Below the pieces are notes generated by a model. The model saw nothing but the letters and a program-made list of their open reading frames with translations, was not told the DNA's origin and did not search any database. 64,000 nucleotides of DNA from Rotaria sp. Silwood1 (lineage: Eukaryota > Rotifera > Eurotatoria > Philodinida > Philodinidae), in NCBI GenBank assembly GCA_905250075.1, contig CAJNOP010000094.1, positions 201,373 through 265,372 of the forward strand. Direction: 5' to 3'. Position numbers and translations under genes: made by a program. Shown one piece after another: positions 24,401 through 34,524 of the stretch (its first letter is position 1; each line of letters starts with the position of its first letter).

Positions 24401-26493
24401 GCGGTATGAGAAAAACTATGAAAAAAAAACTATGATTCATTATATTTTTATTTCATTTTTCTAGCTCCATTTTATATAGCAGCTGATAATGAAAAGAAAA
24501 CAATAGTTGTATCTATTCGTGGAACATTAAGCACAACTGACGTCTTAACTGATATAAATGCTGTTGAAGATATTTTAGAAACAGAATTATTTGGTAGTGG
24601 ATATTGTCATAGTGGTAAAATTTTGTTTTATTATTATTTTTCGAATCAATTTGACGAGTAAAGTATGATAGAGAGTGTGAAATAAAGATAAAAGATCAAA
24701 AATTATATTGTTAGAAACTTTCATAGTTAATCGTAGATCCTTGAAAATTAAAATAAATCAGTGCTGAATAATTCGTTGGATGACTACTCATCAAAAAATT
24801 TAGATGTTAGATATTTCAAATTTCTTTCATTGATTATGAACTATAATAGAAAGATGTCTGTCTTTGACAATCATAAGAAGAATAATCCTATGAACCATTT
24901 GATTTCATAAGAGATTGAAAGAAAACTAAAAAAAAGAAACAACTCAAATTTAAGTTTATTGAGTGTGTGTTTCTTAATTGATTGTAGCACATAGTTTAAC
25001 AATGTTGTCGAGCCCTCTTTTTGACATTCTATAATGTCATGCTTCTTTTTCAATTTTCTATCGAGAGAGAAATGCTATATCACGTGCTTTAGTAGATGAG
25101 GACATATTTTTATCTAGGCAAAAACGACCCAAAAACGTTTTTAGTGCATGTCTATCTTCACTGACCATCAACACTCTTTCAACATCCTTGAAGAATGATA
25201 CGTCATGCAACTAACTGGTTTAGCATCTTACAAACGATAATTACTCACGAGTATGAAGTTTTGGTTGCAACTGATATATTGTAATCGTATGGATTATTGA
25301 GATTCTTCTGTTCAAACGATGAACAACATAAAATGATCTAAATTTAATATACGCATTGATTTGTAGAATATTTATACTGTCATCTGAGAAAAATAATAAT
25401 TTATAGAAATATACCATAGTTTACATACACAAGAATGAAACAGCAGACGTTAAAAGACTTCTTAAAATTAGATATGATTTCATGGAACATCTAGACTGAC
25501 ATTTCTGATGTGTGTCTCTCTCGAATGAATATCACATCAATATATAAATAATAATAATCTTTCATTTTATTTTGGTCAATAGTAGTCATTTCTTGAGTAA
25601 GTACTCAAAAAGTCTTGTATTATGTATTTATTTCTTTCATCGAATAATGAAACATACTAATGCTTATTATTCTAAATCGAAACAGAAATTTATCATTCTT
25701 GTAGAATTTTTAAACAAGTTTTGTAATTTATGTTATTTTTTTTAAAGGTATGCATTTAGCAGCTAAATATGTTCTCGATGATATATCAACACGTTTAACT
25801 GAAATATTTACTAAATATCCTAATTATACATTAATTATATGTGGTTATTCACTTGGTGCTGGTATTGGATCGATTCTTAGTATTTTATTAAAATCAGAAT
25901 ATCCACACTTAAAATGTTATGGTATAGCTATGCCTGGTTCTGTTTTATCAGAAAATTTAGCACACGCAACACGTCATTTTATTTATTCATATGTTGTTGA
26001 TGTTGATATGATAGCTCGTGTATCAATTCGTTCATTAGAACATTTACGTGATAGAATCGTTGATGCATTAAATAAATGCAATCGAAGTAAACTACGTTTA
26101 TTAACAATGACACTTGCACGAACATTAATTAAACGTCAACAAACTTTTCGTTCAATGAGTTATCAAACAGAAACATTAATTGATGATACAGTATCAAATT
26201 CAGCCACAACTGCCAATATTAATGAATCGATTTCACAAATAGTTTTAACACATCATTCTGGTGAACGTGCACATTTAGTTATGCCTGGAACTATCATACA
26301 TTTATATTCAACACACCGTGTTGGATTATTTTCACGTGGAGTTTCTTATCGTGCTGGTATAACTACATATAACCAATTTTCTCAACTTATTGTTCATCCA
26401 AGAATGTGGCTTGATCATTTTCCTGCATCGTATAGCACAGCATTAGCAGATGTTATTGAAAATTATGATCAAATTTCTCAACAAATAGTCTAG
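21487..26493 (+). CDS. DAGL: Diacylglycerol lipase, DAGL alpha/beta family
   Basis: Exons are 21487-22036, 22114-22336, 22391-22456, 24237-24403, 24465-24614 and 25748-26493, giving 633 aa. DAGL is a membrane sn-1-specific lipase that makes 2-arachidonoylglycerol-type lipids. I start at the Met at 21487 because MPGIRLFGRRFNFASDDL matches the conserved DAGL N-terminus. The in-frame ATG 36 bases upstream is less likely. Four membrane segments lie at about 20-40, 58-80, 97-121 and 131-158. VDLVPSDVAAGLVLLQQ and a Cys cluster (FCCGCCGYCSPCC) precede the lipase domain. There VSIRGTLSTTDVLTDI and the nucleophile elbow GYSLGAG (Ser420) are clear; probable Asp472 and His609 complete the triad. The usual His before the Ser is Tyr. 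The protein lacks the long regulatory tail of DAGL alpha and is nearer DAGL beta in size. Confidence 0.92.
22457..24236 (+). other. DAGL intron, 1.8 kb
   Basis: This intron separates the short 66-nt exon from the Cys-cluster exon; the AGA codon is split after two bases. It contains a MITE at 23676-23870. The rest is AT-rich with unsupported small open frames (22872-23135, and 24128-24313 on the minus strand). Confidence 0.65.
23676..23870. mobile_element. MITE with TA target duplication (Tc1/mariner-type)
   Basis: The left end cttctttgttatcgtcccgc continues as caaatttttttaattttt. The right end is its inverted copy (aaaaattaaaaagttttggc then gggacgataacaaacaag), so the terminal repeats are about 36 bp with three differences. 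Both ends are flanked by TA (23674-23675 and 23871-23872). The 120-bp centre is AT-rich and non-coding. The TA duplication points to mobilisation by a Tc1/mariner-type transposase. The element sits inside a DAGL intron. Confidence 0.8.
24615..25747 (+). other. DAGL intron, 1.1 kb
   Basis: Intron inside the lipase domain between CHSG and GMHLAAKYV, splitting a Gly codon after its first base. It is AT-rich. I found no repeat ends or coding exon in it. Confidence 0.65.
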
Positions 26494-26553
26494 TCTTTCT
26501 TTTTGTTGTTAGATATATGTATATTTTATAGATTTACTTCTAATGTTTATATT

Positions 26554-26559
26554 AATAAA
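26554..26559 (+). terminator. Poly(A) signal of DAGL gene
   Basis: AATAAA about 60 bp after the DAGL stop codon. A second one (26636) follows in caataaataaac. Either could serve; both are followed by mixed T-rich sequence. Confidence 0.4.
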
Positions 26560-27549
26560 TGGATAAGAAAAAAGATAAACAAGATAGACACAAAAAGAGA
26601 AACTATTAAATTCTTTTAACAACATTAATTGTTCAATAAATAAACAAAACAGTGATCAAACTTTGAGAGTCTTTGTCATTGTTGCATTAGTTTATTGGAA
26701 AGCTTTTTTTCGAAGTTGTACCTTTAAACAGAGTTGTTGATATTTTTTAGGAGTAGAAAGGATTAAAACTTCGCGCAGAAAATGCTTTCATTTTTGCAGT
26801 GCTAGAAGTGCTCACCGTGGGACAAGAGAGAAAGAACGAAACCCATTATGATTCGACCTCTCTCACAACAGATCATCTGCCACTAGACGATTCCTCTCTC
26901 GAAGTCTGTCTTAATCTAAATCACTCCGCAACGGTAATAAATGACATTTCAAAACTTAGTTGCTGTCCCAAATTACTACGAACCTGTAAAAGATTAGCAA
27001 AGAGTTGAACATTATGAAAAGAGAAGAAGCTCCTCGTTCCCTTAATCGAAAACCCTACCTTTGAAAGACGGTTTTTCCTTCATATTAGAACCTTGAAGTA
27101 TTCTTATTTGATACTTATACTATAGTTTTCTACGTATAATGTCAATCTTTCCTTATTTTATCTTAATTAACCTATCATTATCCTGTCATCAATAACATGC
27201 CAATCATAATTGACAATGAATTATCTCTATAGATTATTATTAGTTTATATAAATAGCATAAAACAATATTTTAGCTTCAGCTGCACTATCAGATTCAATG
27301 GATGCTGAACTTCTATCATGACAAGTAAATAATAACAAATTAGGAAAAGTTTTGTTGCATCCAGAATATTCTACTAAATGTTTCTATTGGTTGAAAAGAT
27401 TTGTAGGATATATATTTATTTTTGATTAATGTCTATAACGATGTGCTTCTAATTGTTCATCTTGCTCAGCAACTGATTATGACAGATGAATTTGCTTATT
27501 TTGAAAAAATTTTCTGGTAGATTTTAATTTGATATTCACTAACGAGAGA
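26560..27549. other. Intergenic region between convergent genes
   Basis: No gene is supported. The segment 26790-27010 is GC-richer than its surroundings and open for 69 codons, but has no start context, splice partner or recognisable motif. It may be a fragment of an old mobile element. Confidence 0.4.
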
Positions 27550-28105
27550 ACTATCCAAACTGTAACTTCTCATTAAGTTTACAAGGAAGTCTAGAAAATT
27601 TTTCAAAATTTTCGTGCCGATAGACCTCAGAAGTTGAGTAATGACAATTTTACCGATTTGTCAACCTCTGATTGTGCCCATAGATATATCTAATGACCTT
27701 TGGAATATTCTGAAAATGTCAGCAAAAAAGAATGTTTATTTATCAAGATATTGGATCTCTGAATCAGTCGCTTGCCATAGACATGTCATAAAAAGCAAGT
27801 TTAATTGGAAACTCGATATCTCAACGAATAAACATTCTTTTCTGCTGAAAATTTCGAATAATTCTCAAGATCATTAGATCTATCTATGAACTGAATTTCA
27901 AATCGAAGTTTTTGTTATTTGATTTTTCAGTAGATATTTAAAAATAGGTCGAAAATTCATTAAAATGACCATAATTTGATTTTAGAGGTCTACTAACATA
28001 ACTTCATTTAGGATTTTTCTAGTCTTATCAAGACCTTGTTGTAAGTTCAATATGAGTTCGAACAGTAGCTTACAGTTATGGTGAGTTCTTCATTAGCCCT
28101 TCTAT
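27550..28105. mobile_element. Palindromic repeat family, copy A
   Basis: This 556-bp segment matches 31033-31588 along its whole length in the same orientation (for example ctaatgacctttggaatatt, and gtaagttcaatatgagttc near the right end). The centre is a long imperfect palindrome: aaaagaatgtttatttatca near 27727 pairs with aacgaataaacattctttt near 27826. The ends are imperfect inverted repeats (aactatccaaactgtaac against the right-end gttacagttatggtgagtt). It has no coding capacity and is probably a foldback MITE. Confidence 0.7.
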
Positions 28106-28440
28106 GTATTTGAACATTCTACTTAGGTTTTTATTGATCTTCATAAAAGTAGAGACTTTTTTGCTGTTCATTCCGTTTCTTTTGTGCTTCGAACATAAAG
28201 ACAATTAATGATCGTCAACAAAAACAAAATACTATTATATTTCTGCATTAGTTCGATTTTATTCATTTATTAAAATCTTACACATCATTTTGACTAAATC
28301 AAGTCAATAATTAATTCAAAAAAACTTATACAAATAATAAATTAGTCTGTATCGATAGAAACAGGTCAGACGTTTTTTTTAACAGATATGATAACAACAA
28401 TCAAATGTTTATAAAGTAGATGTTTAGAAATCATTGTATT

Positions 28441-31400
28441 TTAACCGTCACCTTCTGATATTGAATTGAAAGCATGTACGGTAAAACCTAATGGTAATTC
28501 ACTAACACGTTCACCTTTCAATTTAATACATAATAAACCTTGTTGTGTTGGTATACGAACAGTTCGATTTGAACCAGCGGGAGCATTACTAATATTAGCT
28601 GTTGATGAAAAACCTGCGACAGCAAAACCTTTACGTTCAGCTGAAGGAATTTCTGATGTAAAACAATATTTAAATTTGCCTTTTTTGTCAAGAATTGATG
28701 CAAGATTTTGTTCACAATCAAGTATAATAACGTCTGTATTAGGTAAAACAGCTACACTGCATGTTGGTTTAAGTAAACGACGAACACGACGTGATAATTT
28801 ATTACTTTGTTCATATATATTGCTATTCGTATCAGAAATAGCCGGAGGTGCAGAAGATGATGTTTCTAAGGTAGTAGGAGAAAGAGAACCATTTCCTTCA
28901 ACAGATAAGGGTGATGTTGAAAAATTACCATTTTCGAAATTAAGCTCATTAGTTGAAATTGATATATCCATTGTCTAAATATAGAAGATTGAAATAAAAC
29001 TGTGCTTTTATATGAAAAAGAAAAACTTAATTAATTTTTGTTATATTATTTACAGGGGAAAGATTTTTTAAATATTTTAGAGAAAAAAAAGAATTTCTTT
29101 TACTCTAAACATTGATAACTCTACAAAAAATAGGAACAGAATTTTATTAAATTAATATACCTTTCTGAAACCTTATATTTGTAAATATAACTTTCTTAAC
29201 GTGTTGGGCTTTTCTCATCATTCAAATAATTATTTTAAAACAGAAGCTGAATCGAATTTGGTTTTTAATGTTTTGAGTTCGATTCGTTTTTAGCCTCTGT
29301 TTTAAAAATCTATTATTCAAGAATCTCTTAGGAAATCTATATTTTTTAATTAATTTATTAATTCTAATGGCCAGAATAAGCAAAATACTTTAAATAATAT
29401 AAATAATAAATAACAGAATTAACATATATCAGGTCAATTGCTTTTCCTTGAATATAGACAAAAAAAAAACATGTTTTTTTAACCTGTACAGCTTGTGTCG
29501 TTGTTGTCACATCTTCCGTTTGAATGGCTATTGAAACAAATGTTTTACTTGGTTCTGAATGAATGTTTGTATTATCAACATCATTTTTTATTTTCTTTTC
29601 ATCATCATTCTCATTATCGTCTTCCTCTTCTTCTTCTTCTTCGTCTTCTTCATATTCTTCTAAAACCGCATCATGTCCTTGTTGTTGTTCTTGTTCTTGT
29701 TGTTGTTGTTGTTCATGTTCTTCTTCATCTTCTAGTTCACCTTCACGTTCATCATCATCTATTGGTGTCATTTCACATATTTTTAATGTACCCAAATTTA
29801 ATTGTCCAGGTTGAAAATCAATTCTCATACAAATATTTTCTGGTAATGGATCAAGTTCAACAGCATCAAGTTCATGAAATTTTTCCATTAATTGTTTTTT
29901 AACTAATAATAATTCAATATCTTTTCCATTAATAACAAGTTCTGTTAATGAACATGTATTTTTTATTTGTTCAAAATATTCATCTAATTCTTCTCGACGT
30001 TTGATAAATTCATTTGTTTCATCACCATATAATGCTGATATTTGTTGTATAAGTTCTTGTTCTTTTATACGTAATGATTTTTCAAATGTACTTGCTAATG
30101 AATGTATACTTGATTCAATTTGTGCTATATTAGCATCACAACGACGTATAACATTTAAATATGCTTCTAATTCTTTCATACGTGTTTTACAACCCTCAAG
30201 ACAATCATTTATATATGCTTTATGATTAGCAGCAGCCGAACGAAAATCTAATAACTCATGATCACGATGATCAGCATATGTACAAGCAATACAAATACAT
30301 GTTTCACATTGTTCACAATAATAACGAACAAATTCTGTTAGATGATGCTTGAAAAAAAAAAGAAGAAAAACATAATGAAATAGAATTAGGATATTTTTCT
30401 GTGATTTTTACTTTGCATAAAATATCTTTTTCAATTTCTAATTCATATATTGAATGATGACGTGTAACTGTTATTGTTTGATGTGCTTGTACACAATGAC
30501 GACATAGAAATTTTTGACATTCAAGACATCGTGATGTTGCTTCACGTTCACGATCATTAACAGCTTTACATATTTCACAATTTGTTAAAACTTTCATTGA
30601 ACCATTTGGTCCTAAATTTTTTTGAGTTATCATTTCTGATAAACCAGCTATAAGAAAATTGTCTGGCAATTTTTGAACACCACCTGATGGAATAGCCGTT
30701 TTTTTTCGACATATTGGACATGCAAATTCACGATAATCAGAATATTTATATGATCTAAATAGATTTCATACTTTTTAAGTTAAATTGTATATATATATAG
30801 ATATAATTGTTTCAACAAAAAAACTTCATTTTATATTGTCAATTAAAGATCAATAAGGTCAACATATAAATAGGATAGAAGTTAGTAATGAAATTATTAC
30901 GACAAGGATTGTTAATATATTCTAAGTAAACATTGTATATATACTGGTTTAATTATCTTTGTGAATCATAAACAAGCAACTGTAGGATTATGTCAGTTAT
31001 TCAAGGAAAGCTAACGTTTCTATTACGATGGTACTATCCGAACTATAACACCCTTCTGACCCTACAATGAAATCTTCGTAAGACAAGAATGATTTTAAAA
31101 ATTTTCGTGTCCATAAATCTTTGGAACTGATTTATGACTGTTTTACTGAATTTTCGACTTATAATTTTGTCTATAGATAGGTCTAATGACCTTTAGAATA
31201 TTCTGAAAGTTTCAATAGAACAGAATATTTATTTGTCGAGATATTCGATTTCTAATGAAACTCGATTTTTATGACATGTCTATAGCAAGAGACTATTTCT
31301 TGTTTTAGGAAATTCAATATCTTGATCAATGAACATTTTTTTCTATTGAAACTTTCACAATACACTCTAAAGATCATTAGGTCTAAATTTCAGATTGAAA

Positions 31401-34400
31401 TTTCGTTATTTGATTTTTCAATAAATACCCAAAAATAGATCAAAAATTTATTAATTCGATCATATCTCAACTTCAGAGGCTAATGGACACGAACATTTTC
31501 TATTTATAGCGAGACCTCTTCGTAAGTTCAATATGAGTTCAAGCAGCGAGTCACAGTCGGGGAGTAGTTCCTTCGTTAATCTTCTAGGTAAATTCTTTTC
31601 TCTTTACTCAACAATAAACAGTGATTTTGTTAATACTTTAAGTTTGAACAACTAATGTTTACTTTACTCTTACGATTTACGTAACTTAATGCAAATGATT
31701 AGAATATATGTATACATATATATAGAAGAAAAACAAACAATAGATATCTCTTACAATTGTAAACATTATTACTGGGCGAAGTATAATCAAGGTAATAGTG
31801 GCATCGTTTTTGGATATCAAATAAAAGACTTAAACAAAACATGATTGCTTTTTTTTGGTCTCTTTAAACATGAGCTTTTCTTTTCAGCATTGAAACAATT
31901 AGTTCAGAATTGAGTTCGATTTCTGCAAATACTAGTATTCTTAAGATGCATGTTTTTTTTTTCTATAGACTCCAAGATAGAATAAAAGGTACACATCTGG
32001 ATTTACAGTAACTGTGTTAATTAGTTATATATTCTCAAAAATGAAAACACGATAATATTAAACAATATCTGAATGAAAATAAATGAAGTCGAACTAAACA
32101 TAATAGTCTACACAAATATGTAATTTAGACAAATAGATAAATTGTAAATTTCGAAAGATGTCATCTTTTCTGTTGTAATGGCTTTTTGTCGTCTGTTTCT
32201 TGTAGGCAAACTTCGTTGATTAATGTTCTCCATGATATTTTTTTCCTTGAATAAACAGTAACAACAGCAGGTGACTTATATGATTCACCAATGCCGACAT
32301 TTATCTTATTTTAGGAGAGATATTAATTGAAAAATCGTTTTTTTTTTGTCCTCATCGAACAAAATTTTACCTTTGAGCAGAAACATGACTTTCAATACAT
32401 TGTTCACAAAATGTGTGTAAACAAGTTAAACATTTTGGTTCTTTGAATGGTTCCTTAAATTAAACAAAAATATAAAATATATTCTCTGATAAATAAATAA
32501 TATGTGTATTTATTTATTTATTTTCTATAATTCATACCAGACATATTTTACATGTTAAATACTGATCATTGATTTTCTCAGCAAGACGAAGAACTTGTTG
32601 TGTCATAGCTTCTGATGTTATTGGTGTTGATCGTGCTGGTGAGATCGTTTTTAGAGTAGTTTCAGGTAAATTAAGATGTTCAGTATTGTCACTATTTGTA
32701 ATAATTAAGCCTCTATAAACAGATCATCAACATATGCATGATTTTTCCAATGTTTGTACGTATTTTTGTTCTGATGGCAATAGAAAACATAGCCTTTATC
32801 TTTCTATTGCTTTACGCTCGTCGTAGCATCTTTCTCTTCTTGCTGTCTCTTTTACTCAAGCTAGCAACCATCGATAAGGGATGTCCAAGTAAAAACTATA
32901 TCCCTTCCATCTTTTCGATTTTGACTAACTCTTTCTCGTCTCGTATATCTTCAGTTTTCTAAATTTTATTTTAAAGAGTGTGTTTGTTCTAGAATAATGT
33001 TTTTTTTCCTTTATTAGACGACTAATATATATGATTTATTCATGGATAATGTATTGAGAAATTGTTCTTTTGAAATATTCCTTAAAACTAGTCTAACGTG
33101 AAAGTTTCGCAAAGAATGCTTTAGAGAATATTTCGTCTTGTTAATCCTTTCCGGTGTTCGAAGCCAATGTGACCGATCAAGCTAAAATTTTTACCACAGA
33201 TAGAGCACTAAAAATAAAGATACATATATTCGGAGAAAAAAAATCTTGAAGTGAACTTTTGCGGGTTCTCTTGTATAGAAAACTCTGGTTGCTTATGATG
33301 CCTATCTAATTTTCTTCAAGCGGACTGAAATTTTTGCCACTGACACACTTGGAACTATTCTCTAGAGGCAACAACAGGCGTTTTCGTTCTTGATTTTCCT
33401 ATCTGGAATTTACAGAATCTTAAAAGGCAAGATTCTGATTTTGATATATAGTCTTAGATTCTTCAGAAAACGCTTTGCAGTTCTATTGGATCAAGTTCAA
33501 TGATGGTTGTAAGCAATTAGAATGTGATCCGACGAGAGACCAAGCTTTTCCAAAAAAAAAAAAAAGCATAAATTCACTTCAAAATGTTTCTCTTCTCAAA
33601 CACTTATCTCCACATTTGTAGTGCTTCTGTGTGTGGTAAAAATTTTCAATATGATTGGTTGTATTATCGTCGAGAACCACAAATAGCCAAAAAATGGGGG
33701 CGTACTCTTAAAAGATCACATAAAACAAACACAATAAAATTTCGGACATCCGGATACGTGTAATCCTTTTCCTTTTCCTGAACATCGTTTATGGATACAT
33801 CCTTGACGGCCTCCTCGTTTTTTTTATTCGCATTAGGGTCTATGATAATGCCTACATCCTTATTTATTTGACATATGATGAGATGAGAGTGTGTCTGTAT
33901 GTGTTGTTATTAGAAATCGTTAATAATCATTCGGTGACTTAGCGACGAGTGCAGCCCGGAAATAAGGAATGATTCTACAATACAGTTTGTACAAGACAAG
34001 AAAAACGACAGCGATTCTTCTATCCATAAAATACAAGCATGTATTTTCTATCATATGTTTCCAAGGCTTTTTTATCTGAAGCATGAAACAGAACAGATAG
34101 TATTAGTATTTTTTTTGTGTGATGAAGCCAAGAAATATAATATTCTAATAAAACAAAAAGGCAATATTGATTCAGAAATATAATTTAGAATATTTATCAT
34201 TGAGTAAAATCAATGAAAATAAGAAAAATAATAAGTATACATATCATAGACTTTTGTTCTCGGTACAACTTTCTCTTATCGGGTTAACGTTAAGTGTTTT
34301 TTTTTTCTTCATAGTAAATTTATTATTTTTTCATTATAATTATAATAGAAGAATATGTAAATCATTTTCACTTACGAATTTTTATTAGAATCATCGTTAG

Positions 34401-34524
34401 TAGACATTGATGATGTTAAACTTAAATCGATCTTTGATGTTGGACTATTCCTAAGTGGTGTAACGTTTAACGTTGTTTTTTCTGATGCAGACCATCGATC
34501 TATTTTCTGCTTTGTGCTAGCCAT
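28441..34524 (-). CDS. TRIM/RBCC protein (RING, B-box1, B-box2, coiled coil) without full NHL domain
   Basis: Exons in transcription order are 34524-34376, 32712-32538, 32453-32371, 30754-30412, 30347-29484 and 28974-28441, giving 715 aa. A RING spans residues 104-151 (CKIC, CLTCLHTFCEQC, FACPICRK). The following GGVQKLPDNFLIAGL resembles the TRIM2/TRIM3/TRIM71 group. B-box1 lies at about 195-240 (CEICKAV, CLECQKFLCRHC). B-box2 starts at Cys249 (CKHH, YYCEQCETCICIAC, DHRDHEL). A coiled coil covers about 295-400, then comes a Glu/Gln-rich acidic tract. TRIM proteins of this type are usually ubiquitin E3 ligases. The C-terminal 120 residues contain one NHL-like stretch (CSVAVLPNTDVIILDCEQN) but not the six-bladed propeller or filamin domain. 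The acceptor before 28974 and the stop at 28441 appear genuine. The gene is convergent with DAGL. Confidence 0.9.
30755..32370 (-). other. TRIM intron, 1.6 kb
   Basis: Intron inside the RING coding region (between HVSAQR and SYKYSD). Copy B of the palindromic repeat occupies 31033-31588. The rest is AT-rich without exons. Confidence 0.65.
31033..31588. mobile_element. Palindromic repeat family, copy B
   Basis: Same length and order as copy A at 27550, with many substitutions but few net indels. Shared landmarks include actatccgaact at the start, ctaatgacctttagaatatt, the palindromic centre around 31225-31345, and gtaagttcaatatgagttca near the end. It lies in a TRIM intron about 3.5 kb from copy A. 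No target duplication could be fixed with confidence. Confidence 0.7.
32713..34375 (-). other. TRIM first intron, 1.7 kb
   Basis: Intron between the Ser/Thr-rich N-terminal exon and the RING exon; the Ser codon TCA is split after two bases. It carries a foldback segment at about 33165-33672. No additional exon was found. Confidence 0.6.
33165..33672. repeat. Foldback (inverted repeat) element
   Basis: The left arm gaccgatcaagctaaaattt, continuing ttaccacagatagagcacta, matches the reverse complement of 33600-33665 (gtagtgcttctgtgtgtggt then aaaaattttcaatatgattgg). A second arm pair (cttgaagtgaacttttgc near 33246, attcacttcaaaatgttt near 33572) lies inside. A partial extra copy (ctgaaatttttgccactgac) is at 33327. 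The arms are diverged, so the element is old. No target duplication was resolved. Confidence 0.55.

Noticed and set aside
26799-27008. 69-codon open frame after DAGL
   Set aside because: No splice partners, no start context, no motif; GC-rich patch of unknown origin.
28466-28978. 170-codon plus-strand open frame
   Set aside because: Antisense shadow of the last TRIM exon, which is joined in phase to upstream RBCC exons.
29495-29902. Plus-strand open frame rich in Leu and His
   Set aside because: It is the antisense shadow of the acidic/Gln-rich part of the TRIM coding exon.
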